Below, piece by piece: positions 52,768 through 60,486 of a stretch of 64,000 nt of DNA. A program made the translations under genes and the position numbers. The stretch spans positions 62,001-126,000 of the forward strand of contig CANMCO010000002.1 in the NCBI GenBank assembly GCA_947496355.1, in the 5' to 3' direction. Within the stretch, counting starts at the first letter, position 1. The number at the start of each line of letters is the position of its first letter. The DNA comes from an uncultured Aquimarina sp. (lineage in GTDB: Bacteria; Bacteroidota; Bacteroidia; Flavobacteriales; Flavobacteriaceae). The notes beneath the pieces are model-generated. The model did no database searches, was not told where the DNA came from, and saw nothing but the letters and a program-made list of their open reading frames with translations.

Positions 52768-55578
52768 CTATTTTTTTCGTTTTCGATAAAAAAACACTAC
52801 AATAATCAGTGTAGGTATTAAGAGAAACAACCAATATACAGATAGAAGAGAAGTAGTTTGCAATGGACTTGTATCTCCCGAAATTACAAAAGTTGCCCAG
52901 AAATGAGGCGAAGCTTCAGATAGCGAGTGATTTTGTAAATACTCTAATTTTGCATCTCTTAATGCTCTAGATTTTGATTGTCCTTGCTTTAGGTTTTTAT
53001 AAAAGCGCTTCATTATATAGGTAGCAGAGCGGTCATCCACATTCCACAAGGATGATACAACACTTTTTGCTCCAGAATGAAAAAAGCCTCTGGCCAAACT
53101 CATTACACCTTCTCCGGTTTTCTGTTCTCCTTGCATCGTGTTACAACCACTTAATACCACCATATCTGCACTGTTTTTGGTAAAGTACAGCTCTTCAAGG
53201 TTTAATTTATGGTGGCGAAATGCAATCCAGGGCGAAATAGAATCCAAAGCATCGGCATGTGTAGCCAGATGTATGATGTTGTGATTTGATATAGCATTTA
53301 GGAACTCTTCTTTGGTAGCTCGATCATCTATGTATAGTTCACCATCAAAAGAGTCTTTAATATTAGATAATTCTTGCACGCTATTATCTAGTGAGATTAA
53401 TCCGTATGTATCAAAATTGCGAGGGGCTACACCAAGCAATGAATTTTCACGGGAGTTTTTTACGCTTTTTGTGTTTTCTATAAATGAATTTGAATAAAGA
53501 TAGCTTATTTCACAATCTTCGATCAAATAATGAGGTTTTGCAGCAGAATTAGCAACAGTGATTAATGCTTCAAATGGAAGATAGTTAAGATAGTTATCTG
53601 GTACTATTTTAATTTTTTTAGTTTTTACTGCTTCTTTAATTGCTTGGGTAGGAAATAATTGATCAAATACCTTATATGCTATGGTATTATAAGACGTGAT
53701 TGTTCCTTTTGTTTTAAAAGTTTTTGAAGCCTGTTGCACTAGAGAAGTAATGTTCCTTTTCAAATCAGCAGTTTCTAATTGTACAAATTTCACCTCCTTT
53801 TTTGATATATATAATAAATACGCAGTGGTAGAGGTCTTTACTCCATATGTGCTATTTTCATAAATTGGTGTATATGATGGATTTTTGGAAATAAGGCCAT
53901 AATTGTTATGCTCAGAGATGTTGTATTCTAAAATTATAGTATCATCGTCTAGATTTTCCTGAACATTCTTTAAAGAAACAACAGATGATCCAAAATCTAA
54001 GCGATTATAATCTGGGAAAGAAAGTTGTATGCTATCCTGTAGTTGTTGTAATTGTCTTTTCTTATCAAGTAAAGTTATGGTAATTGCATCCTTATTGGCT
54101 GCAGCATTTTTTTCATTTCTTGCTAAGGCATAAATTGATTTTTTAAGTGCGATTTCTTGGTTTACCAGAGCAGAAGGAAGCTCTAGTAATTCTCTTATTC
54201 TACTGTTGTTAATATCTTCACATAATAAGAGCGCCTTGTTTTTCTCCATAAAGTAGAAAGCATGGTCAGGGTCTTTTGCCAAAAAACATGCTTCTACAGC
54301 TTTACCGTACAAGTCTGCACTTTGTTCTCGCCAATATAATTTTGATTGAAACTCTTGGCTCTCAATTCGCATAAGGTCGATCAATTCATCTGCTAATGAA
54401 GAATAGTTGATAGCTTTGAACAATGACTCTTTATCATTTAGAACTTTGTGCCTTTTTAGATAAGCATCAGTTAAGCTTTTTAATGCGTTTAAAAGAAACG
54501 ATTTATATTGTGTTTCATAGATTATATTTTGATCTATTTCGCATTGTGAGTTGATTATATTTTTATTCTTACCAAGAAAACAGATTCCTTTATAATAGTA
54601 TTTGATACCTTCGTCAATTTTTTTTTGTTGGATCAAACATGAGGCTATATTCAAGTAACTAATACCACGCTGTAAATAATTATCTTTTCGGGTATATTGC
54701 AATGCTTTTTTCTGATATTGAATCCCTTGCTCTATATCAATAACATTATAAAGATTTCCGATAAGACCATATGAATTTGCAATTTTAGAAGAATCATTTA
54801 AATCATTGGCTATCTGAAGCATTTGATTGTAATAGAATAAGGCCTTTTTTGGATTTAGGGTCTTAATTTGGTTATATAAATTCCCAGATACTAATTTGAC
54901 ATTGTATTTTGTTTTTTGTTTGGAGTTCACAATACTTAATAAAGAATCTGCAGTGTTTAAAACTCTAAAACCTCTTTGAAAACTATTGATATTGTTTAGT
55001 TGTAAATAAGATTCTCCAGAATTAATTGCATTGACAATTAATTTGTTATAATTCTTATTTTTTTTTAAAAGAGAATGGGCAAGTTCAAAGTAAGTAACCG
55101 AGTTGTAATAATCACCCATGTTTCGATAACACCTGCCTATTTCTGAATACGCATTTGCGGCTCCCTTATTATTCGAGTTTAATTTTAAAACTTCCTGGTA
55201 ATGTTGAATACTTTTGGGATAATTCTTGTTTTTATAATAATAAAAAGCCAAATTATTGAGACCAAGTTGAATAAGATTGGTATCGTTCGAAAAATGTGCT
55301 TTTTTAATCTCAAGAGAATGTAAAGCAATCTCTATGGCTCTGTCAATTTTTTTATTTTGGTACAACCAAATCGCATATTTATGCGTGAGGCGTTCAAGAA
55401 TTGAATCTGTTCTTTTATTCTTATGAACTTCAATTATGGAATCTATTTTATTAGTTTTCTGTTCTGTAGAAAGATCCGATTTTAGAATTTCATGCCAAGT
55501 GGTAGTGTTGGATTGCGCATTGCTATAAAATGACAATAGGATAAGGAGTGCTAGAATGTAGTTGTTTTTTAGAAACAT
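52768..55578 (-). CDS. TPR-CHAT caspase-like protease, exported and C-terminally anchored
   Basis: A 936-residue protein: signal peptide (MFLKNNYILALLILLSFYSNAQ), about six to eight TPR-like helical repeats (about 60-400), a helical linker, a CHAT domain (about 590-885) and one C-terminal membrane helix (about 905-930) followed by RKRKK. The catalytic pair of caspase-HetF peptidases is present: His774 (HLATHAD) and Cys812 (LSGCNTMQG). The topology puts the protease outside the cytoplasm. CHAT proteases cleave specific partners in several bacterial immune and stress systems; the partner here is unknown. It has terminators on both sides. Confidence 0.88.
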   Translation of the reverse strand: MFLKNNYILALLILLSFYSNAQSNTTTWHEILKSDLSTEQKTNKIDSIIEVHKNKRTDSILERLTHKYAIWLYQNKKIDRAIEIALHSLEIKKAHFSNDTNLIQLGLNNLAFYYYKNKNYPKSIQHYQEVLKLNSNNKGAANAYSEIGRCYRNMGDYYNSVTYFELAHSLLKKNKNYNKLIVNAINSGESYLQLNNINSFQRGFRVLNTADSLLSIVNSKQKTKYNVKLVSGNLYNQIKTLNPKKALFYYNQMLQIANDLNDSSKIANSYGLIGNLYNVIDIEQGIQYQKKALQYTRKDNYLQRGISYLNIASCLIQQKKIDEGIKYYYKGICFLGKNKNIINSQCEIDQNIIYETQYKSFLLNALKSLTDAYLKRHKVLNDKESLFKAINYSSLADELIDLMRIESQEFQSKLYWREQSADLYGKAVEACFLAKDPDHAFYFMEKNKALLLCEDINNSRIRELLELPSALVNQEIALKKSIYALARNEKNAAANKDAITITLLDKKRQLQQLQDSIQLSFPDYNRLDFGSSVVSLKNVQENLDDDTIILEYNISEHNNYGLISKNPSYTPIYENSTYGVKTSTTAYLLYISKKEVKFVQLETADLKRNITSLVQQASKTFKTKGTITSYNTIAYKVFDQLFPTQAIKEAVKTKKIKIVPDNYLNYLPFEALITVANSAAKPHYLIEDCEISYLYSNSFIENTKSVKNSRENSLLGVAPRNFDTYGLISLDNSVQELSNIKDSFDGELYIDDRATKEEFLNAISNHNIIHLATHADALDSISPWIAFRHHKLNLEELYFTKNSADMVVLSGCNTMQGEQKTGEGVMSLARGFFHSGAKSVVSSLWNVDDRSATYIMKRFYKNLKQGQSKSRALRDAKLEYLQNHSLSEASPHFWATFVISGDTSPLQTTSLLSVYWLFLLIPTLIIVVFFYRKRKK

Positions 55579-55665
55579 ATATTGTATAGTGCCAATTGCT
55601 AGAAAGTTATAAGAATATATATTTTGTTTTCAATAAACACAATTCTGTTTTAGAAAAGATTAAAA

Positions 55666-55719
55666 AAATAGTAAGATACAATCTATGACTCTAATTGTTG
55701 TGATTGTATCTTACTATTT
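55666..55719 (-). terminator. terminator of the 228-residue lipoprotein gene
   Basis: Perfect 18-bp inverted repeat (AAATAGTAAGATACAATC and its complement) with an 18-nt loop; on the minus strand a run of seven T follows. It separates the small lipoprotein from the CHAT gene. Confidence 0.9.
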
Positions 55720-55781
55720 CGTCTTGCTTTTCAATAGGTTATTCCATATTAATCATCATTCTTTATAATTCATGAAAAAGA

Positions 55782-56468
55782 TTAGAAAGAAGACCTTGTA
55801 AGTATTGGATGATTATCTATAGCTTCATATAATAGATCTATTTTTTTTTGAAAGAATGCTTCTCCTCCTGGAGGTAATTCTAATGGAGAATCTTCATCCC
55901 CTTGAGCTTGGGCACCAATTTCTCTGGTAGGGAGATCGTATTTTATATATGGGTCTTGTATAGACCAAGATTGCGTATAAAAAGGGAAAACCTGTAATGT
56001 TTCAATCTTTAAGGTAGGAAATAGTTCAATAAATTGGTTTCCTATTTCTATTAATGTGTTGAGGTTGGTAGGACTAGCTCCTATAAGTGGGCTAAGGTCT
56101 ATCGGGCTAGGTTCACTAGGTGCACTTAGATCAATAGGATTAGCTTCGATTGATGTATTAGGACCAAGGGGGCTTACCTGTATTGATTTACTATGATCGA
56201 TCTGTTCAGTTGTGGATAGCATAGATTTATTTGTCGACTTGTTTTGAAAGTTATAAGTGACTTTAATTGTGGTGGTTTTATTATTAATTGATTCTAAAGG
56301 ATCAGAATTTCTTTTATTATTGATATAATCATCTGATTTAATTTTTTCTTTTGATTGTTCTTCTAATGCTTCCAGCTCTGCAAGTTGATTGTCATCAGTA
56401 GAGCATCCGACCATAAATACGACTAGCATTAAAAATGAAAGTACTTTGATTGTTTTCATGTTTTTCAT
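55782..56468 (-). CDS. small lipoprotein with Pro/Ser repeats, ECF-promoter linked
   Basis: A 228-residue lipoprotein (lipobox VFMVGCSTDD). After an acidic helical start (about 27-50) there is a Pro/Ser/Leu segment (about 100-140) in which (N/S)PIDLS-like units repeat about four times (SPLGPNT, NPIDLS, SPIDLS, SPTNLN), then a globular end. No family recognised. It has its own promoter site 36 bp upstream and its own terminator. It is divergent from the ECF sigma gene and may be a surface sensor or a target of the CHAT protease; both are speculation. Confidence 0.7.
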   Translation of the reverse strand: MKNMKTIKVLSFLMLVVFMVGCSTDDNQLAELEALEEQSKEKIKSDDYINNKRNSDPLESINNKTTTIKVTYNFQNKSTNKSMLSTTEQIDHSKSIQVSPLGPNTSIEANPIDLSAPSEPSPIDLSPLIGASPTNLNTLIEIGNQFIELFPTLKIETLQVFPFYTQSWSIQDPYIKYDLPTREIGAQAQGDEDSPLELPPGGEAFFQKKIDLLYEAIDNHPILTRSSF

Positions 56469-56504
56469 TAATTTTTAAAGATTAAATTTTATGATTTATC
56501 TAGT

Positions 56505-56531
56505 TGTTATGATAAAATCAAAATCTTACCC
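56505..56531 (-). promoter_or_regulatory. ECF-type promoter motif, site 3 (small lipoprotein)
   Basis: Minus strand: GGGTAAGA (56524-56531), 13 bp, ATAACA (56505-56510), ending 36 bp before the start codon. Same boxes and spacing as sites 1 and 2. Confidence 0.75.
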
Positions 56532-56737
56532 ATTGTATTTCAATTTTTTCCGCGGCAAAAAAAGAGAAAATATTAGTATAAAAAAAACAAAAACTAAAAA
56601 TTTAGTTGAAAAGTTATTATATTGGGTTGAAGTACGTTATTTTTTTATAGCATAGTCATAATATATTTTAAATATATTAGTTTAGTACAAAAATTGAAAG
56701 AAACCTTGAGTACATTTATCATAGTAATTCATTAAAA

Positions 56738-57298
56738 ATGCCAGAAAAGCATCGTAATACATTCCTGCAAGGGCTTTTGTCTGGGGATGAGAAAATTATA
56801 CATACGATTTACAAAAAAAGCCTACCCGCAGTTATAGCATTTGTAAAGAACAATAATGGAAGTTATGAGGATGCGGAAGAAATTTTTCAAGATGCATTAT
56901 TTCAACTTACGCTTCGGTTAAAGGTTCGAAATTTTGAAATTAAGTCAACTTTTGAGGGTTATTTGTTTACTGTTTGTAAGAATTTATGGAGAAAAGAACT
57001 AAATAATCGAAAAAAGAAGGTAAGAAATGATGGGATAATTGAACTGGTAGGTGAAGAGGTAGAACATAGTTCCTTTATTTTGGAACAGGAACGCTGGGAA
57101 TTGTTTGAAGAAAAAATCGCTCAACTCTCTGAGAATTGTATGCAATTGCTTAAGGAATATTTTAATAAAGTACCCTATGATGTAATTGTTTCAAAATTCA
57201 ATTATTCGTCCGAAAATGTGGCTTTTCAAAGGATTTTTAAATGTAAAAAACGTCTGGGAGAATTAATAAAAAAAGATAAGAGGTACCAAGAACTATAA
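56738..57298 (+). CDS. ECF-type RNA polymerase sigma factor
   Basis: A 186-residue sigma-70 family protein of the ECF size class. Region 2 spans about 25-95 (DAEEIFQDALFQLTLRL, with TFEGYLFTVCKNLWRKELN) and region 4 about 120-180 (IAQLSENCMQLLKEYFNKVPYDVIVSKFNYSSENVAFQRIFKCKKRL). No anti-sigma domain is fused. It is followed 3 bp later by a membrane anti-sigma-like gene. The three GGGTAAGA/ATAACA promoters on the opposite strand nearby are the natural candidates for its targets. Confidence 0.92.
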   Translation: MPEKHRNTFLQGLLSGDEKIIHTIYKKSLPAVIAFVKNNNGSYEDAEEIFQDALFQLTLRLKVRNFEIKSTFEGYLFTVCKNLWRKELNNRKKKVRNDGIIELVGEEVEHSSFILEQERWELFEEKIAQLSENCMQLLKEYFNKVPYDVIVSKFNYSSENVAFQRIFKCKKRLGELIKKDKRYQEL

Positions 57299-57301
57299 GT
57301 T

Positions 57302-58108
57302 ATGATAGACGAAAATACATACCTTAAAATAGAAGCATACCTAGGAGGTGATATGACACCTGAGGAACAGGCTCAATTTGAAACTATGATAGCTCAGGAT
57401 TCAGAATTACAAAAAGAGGTTGAGCTATCTAATCAGATTAATCATTACCTTAATGATGAGGCTTGGTTGGCTAATGATAAAACCAAAAACAGCAAAGCAA
57501 AGCAAGAACTAGAGGATTATATCAAAAGCGATGAGGCGGCCCAAATAAAATCTAAAATTCAATTAGCAGGGAATACTTATAAAGAAGTAAAAAACAAATC
57601 GTCAAAAATTCAATATTTTATTGGAGCAATAGCGGCTGTCTTTATTGTTGGGTTATTAGTTACAAGTTTAGTTTTTAACAAAACGAACAACGATGATCTT
57701 TATGCTGCATATTATTCTACAGATGATTTGCCATCTCTAGTTAAAAGAGGCGTAGATAATAATGAGCTTAATTCTGCCATAATAGAATTTAAGAATAAAG
57801 ATTACGAGAAAGCAATCCATTCTTTCCAAGAGTATCAGGATAAGTCCCAAGAGGATGAGCCTTTATTGAATGCCTATATTGGATTCTCATATCTCGAATT
57901 GGATATGCCAGAAGAGGCTTTGAAAAATTTTGATATTCTACTTAATTCTGATATAATAGATAGTTCAAAAGCCCTTTGGTATAAAAGTTTGGTGTATATG
58001 AAGATTGGCGATACCAAGAATTTAAAGAGTACGTTGTCTACAATTATATCCAATCCAGAGAACTTCAATCATAAGAAAGCAATACAACTGCAAGAGAAGT
58101 TAGATTAA
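57302..58108 (+). CDS. anti-sigma-like membrane protein with extracytoplasmic TPRs
   Basis: A 268-residue single-pass protein. The N-terminal 50 residues (KIEAYLGGDMTPEEQAQFE) look like the zinc-less anti-sigma domain of Bacteroidota; a membrane helix is at about 104-125; the C-terminal half (about 155-268) contains two or three TPR-like helical pairs. It sits 3 bp after the sigma gene, the usual position of the cognate anti-sigma. Release of the sigma factor by a signal at the cell surface is the inferred role. It ends 26 bp before the convergent VKOR fusion gene. Confidence 0.75.
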   Translation: MIDENTYLKIEAYLGGDMTPEEQAQFETMIAQDSELQKEVELSNQINHYLNDEAWLANDKTKNSKAKQELEDYIKSDEAAQIKSKIQLAGNTYKEVKNKSSKIQYFIGAIAAVFIVGLLVTSLVFNKTNNDDLYAAYYSTDDLPSLVKRGVDNNELNSAIIEFKNKDYEKAIHSFQEYQDKSQEDEPLLNAYIGFSYLELDMPEEALKNFDILLNSDIIDSSKALWYKSLVYMKIGDTKNLKSTLSTIISNPENFNHKKAIQLQEKLD

Positions 58109-58133
58109 TTAATATTTTATACAATTTACCTCA

Positions 58134-59723
58134 TTAAGCATCTACAGTTTCTTCCATTTCAGAAATAGGGTTATTATGCTTTTCTAGCATTGTACTCATA
58201 AAATGGAAAAATTCATCATAACTATACTTTTTAGGATACACAGTTCCATTAATCACAGATGCAGGAGTATAAGGGATGCTATTGTTATTTGACCATTCTG
58301 ATTGCTTATGTAGCACTTCTACATACATTGGGTTATTTTTTGGCACTTCATATTTTTTTGTCCATTTGCTAAAGGTTCTATCGACAAACCAATTTGAGTA
58401 CGCATCTACAAAACTTTCTGAGCCATGGTCATGATAAATTTCTAGCAATCTCAGTGCTATTTGCGTAGGCTCAGCATTTTGATCATCTAATTTTACACCT
58501 AAACGAATAACAATTTGCAATTCATCTCCCATAACTTTTAGAATTCGGATATAGGCTTCAAAGGCATCTTTACAATACCCACACATTGGATTTGTAAAGC
58601 TAATAATCTTAAAATCAGAGTTTGGATTACCCAAAACTATTTCATTTTTAAAAGTGGTGGTATCCTCTATTTTTTCTGATAGACTTAGTAAATGGTTAAA
58701 TATTTGATCATCTCTCTTAAATTGATTTAATTTTAAGTTTTCTGCATTAGAGCTTTTACTTTCTATCACTTTTTCTTTTGTAAAAAGATAGACTAATGTA
58801 AATAACGTAGTGAGCAGTACAAAACTAGAAATCAACTTAATATCGATTGCAAACTCAAGACTTCTTAATGCAATTACCGTTAGCCCAATAGATACAGCGG
58901 CAATAGTTAGACATAGAGCACACCACTTTTTTATAATAAAAGCCTGAGAATAGAAAGAATATAATACAAATGGAATGCCGATTATTGACGGAAACAGTAA
59001 CGCGCTATTAAAACCGAAAAATATCTGATATAGAGTTAATGATCCAAAAAATACAATACCAGCATCCGAAAGGCCGAAGTTTTTAAATAATTTCCCGCTA
59101 TTATTATTTATTACATCTCCACAATTAGTGTTTCCAACTGAGGTACAGAACTGATGGATAGTTTGTGATTGTATACCTAAGCTTTCACGAAGGGCAAAAT
59201 AACTAAAGACCAAGCCTGTAATTGTTACTAATAAAAATATGATTTGATCGATACTCCATGGTCTGGTAATAATAGTGGCTATCAAACTTAAAGATAGCAT
59301 GATCATTAGCAAGCTTTGTAGAAAAGAATCTTTAGGAGTAAAATTTTGCTTTTCATTATACTCTACGGCTATGACTTTTGGGATCCAAATTTCTTTAAAT
59401 TTCTCATAATCAAGTTTCTTTTTTGATAGGCTAGAGTGTTTGATCTCTATAGTTTTTTCTTTTTTGACTATTGAAACAATCTCTTCGGATTTTTCGGTTT
59501 TTACCAAAGAGACAAAGCTTTTTGGTAACTGATCTAATGCCTCTTTAGGTACCTCTACCGCAATATTGTCAATGTCAAAATAATCCAGAGTATCAGTAAT
59601 CGATTGAAAACTTGGATAATTTGGATGTATTTGTAATTGTAATTCTAGATCCTTTTTATCATAATTCCTGATTCTATTTTGAATCAAAACACTTTCAACA
59701 ATTTTTTCGATATTATTTTCCAT
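58134..59723 (-). CDS. C39-like / vitamin K epoxide reductase / DsbA-like fusion
   Basis: A 529-residue membrane oxidoreductase in three parts. Residues about 1-115 look like the C39-like domain of Bacteroidota (HPNYPSFQSITDTLDYF) without an active-site cysteine. About 135-315 form a VKOR four-helix bundle with Cys193/Cys201 and the CXXC pair Cys268/Cys271. About 340-520 is a thioredoxin/DsbA-like domain with CGYC (381-384) and TPAS. VKOR oxidises the partner thioredoxin domain by passing electrons to quinone, so the whole can form disulfides in exported proteins. It is downstream of the cysteine-rich peptide gene, separated by a terminator. Confidence 0.88.
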   Translation of the reverse strand: MENNIEKIVESVLIQNRIRNYDKKDLELQLQIHPNYPSFQSITDTLDYFDIDNIAVEVPKEALDQLPKSFVSLVKTEKSEEIVSIVKKEKTIEIKHSSLSKKKLDYEKFKEIWIPKVIAVEYNEKQNFTPKDSFLQSLLMIMLSLSLIATIITRPWSIDQIIFLLVTITGLVFSYFALRESLGIQSQTIHQFCTSVGNTNCGDVINNNSGKLFKNFGLSDAGIVFFGSLTLYQIFFGFNSALLFPSIIGIPFVLYSFYSQAFIIKKWCALCLTIAAVSIGLTVIALRSLEFAIDIKLISSFVLLTTLFTLVYLFTKEKVIESKSSNAENLKLNQFKRDDQIFNHLLSLSEKIEDTTTFKNEIVLGNPNSDFKIISFTNPMCGYCKDAFEAYIRILKVMGDELQIVIRLGVKLDDQNAEPTQIALRLLEIYHDHGSESFVDAYSNWFVDRTFSKWTKKYEVPKNNPMYVEVLHKQSEWSNNNSIPYTPASVINGTVYPKKYSYDEFFHFMSTMLEKHNNPISEMEETVDA

Positions 59724-59877
59724 GTATTTTATTAAGTTGGTTAGTTATGTGTTATCTCAATAGCGAATCTAAAGTAAAAATAGAAAAATCAGAAGTTTTA
59801 TATTTTTTGTTAAATTTTAATTTGTTTACTATTAGTATTTTCCAAAAATATATTGAAATAGATAAAAAGTAAATAAA

Positions 59878-59899
59878 AGGGTGTGAATTTTCACACCCT
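59878..59899 (-). terminator. terminator of the cysteine-rich peptide gene
   Basis: Stem AGGGTGTGA / TCACACCCT with a 4-nt loop; the minus-strand side continues with TTTTATTTAC. It lies 25 bp past the peptide stop, between it and the VKOR fusion gene, and probably limits read-through. Confidence 0.85.
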
Positions 59900-59923
59900 A
59901 ATTATCATAATACTTAATGCGCT

Positions 59924-60094
59924 TTACACAGTGTCTCCGATACCTCTGCAAAAGCACCCTACACAACGTTCTCCAGGTCCGCATTGGTAGTCGAACTCAC
60001 ATGTAAGAGTTGATCCGTGACCTCCGTTGATTGATTTCTGATGATTCTTGTCAAGCTTTTTTGCCTCATAAAGGTTTAAGATGTTTGCTAACAT
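59924..60094 (-). CDS. cysteine-rich double-glycine peptide precursor, 56 residues
   Basis: A short gene. The leader MLANILNLYEAKKLDKNHQK ends five residues later in INGG (Gly24-Gly25), the usual C39 cleavage signal; leaders starting ML..I.NL and ending INGG recur in Flavobacteria. The mature 31 residues hold five cysteines (32, 38, 44, 47, 49), with a CVGCFC cluster, and many glycines. The odd number suggests an intermolecular or thioether bond, or one free thiol. It has a strong promoter, a structured 5' region and its own terminator, so high expression is likely. The downstream VKOR-DsbA fusion is the obvious oxidant. No known peptide family can be named. Confidence 0.8.
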   Translation of the reverse strand: MLANILNLYEAKKLDKNHQKSINGGHGSTLTCEFDYQCGPGERCVGCFCRGIGDTV

Positions 60095-60122
60095 AATTTA
60101 TCCTATTTAATAATTTGTATAC

Positions 60123-60150
60123 TTCCCGAGCATTTATAGACATTCGGGAA
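60123..60150 (-). other. hairpin in the 5' leader of the cysteine-rich peptide
   Basis: TTCCCGA (60123-60129) pairs with TCGGGAA (60144-60150) around a 14-nt loop, 29 bp before the start codon and inside the predicted transcript. It could stabilise or regulate the message. Confidence 0.45.
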
Positions 60151-60256
60151 TTCTGTCTATTTTTAATACTTCCATATAGCACTTGAGCGGATGTCCAATG
60201 GATTTATGTTATACTTTATTTGTTTTCTGAATTGAAGTAATAGACATTGCCTTGAT

Positions 60257-60288
60257 CAAATATAAAAGTACATGCAGCAAGAGACAAA
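60257..60288 (-). promoter_or_regulatory. promoter of the cysteine-rich peptide gene
   Basis: On the minus strand TTTG (60285-60288), 20 bp, TATATTTG (60257-60264), an exact match to the Bacteroidota housekeeping consensus in both boxes and spacing. Predicted start near 60250 leaves a 5' leader of about 155 nt. It is unlike the three ECF-type sites. Confidence 0.75.
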
Positions 60289-60486
60289 TGAAATAAACTG
60301 CTTTTCGATGAAAACGCAGTATGTTTTCTGTGAATCAGTAGTACTTAAAATAATAGCGGGATAGTTATTAAATTTTTGATACCAATTTCTATTCAAGGTT
60401 GAAATAAAATTAGTACTTAGTTTTCTTTAGCATTCTAATTACTATTCAATACTTTTGCTTTTAAGTTATACTAAATAAATTAACCG

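Larger units (their letters stand above)
60095..60486. other. intergenic region between peptide and endonuclease genes
   Basis: A 392-bp AT-rich gap. On the minus strand it holds the predicted promoter (60257-60288) and the leader hairpin (60123-60150). I find no further open frame with a leader, no RNA gene and no convincing plus-strand promoter for the endonuclease. Confidence 0.6.

Noticed and set aside
55590..55640. TTCTTATAACTTT upstream of the CHAT gene as an ECF-type -10 box
   Set aside because: The -10 part resembles site 1, but no GGGTAAGA-like box is found 13 bp further upstream.
56624..56652. GGGTTGAA ... ATAGCA on the plus strand upstream of the sigma gene, considered as an autoregulatory ECF site
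   Set aside because: The first box differs at three of eight bases and the spacing is 15 rather than 13 bp, so I do not count it as a fourth site.
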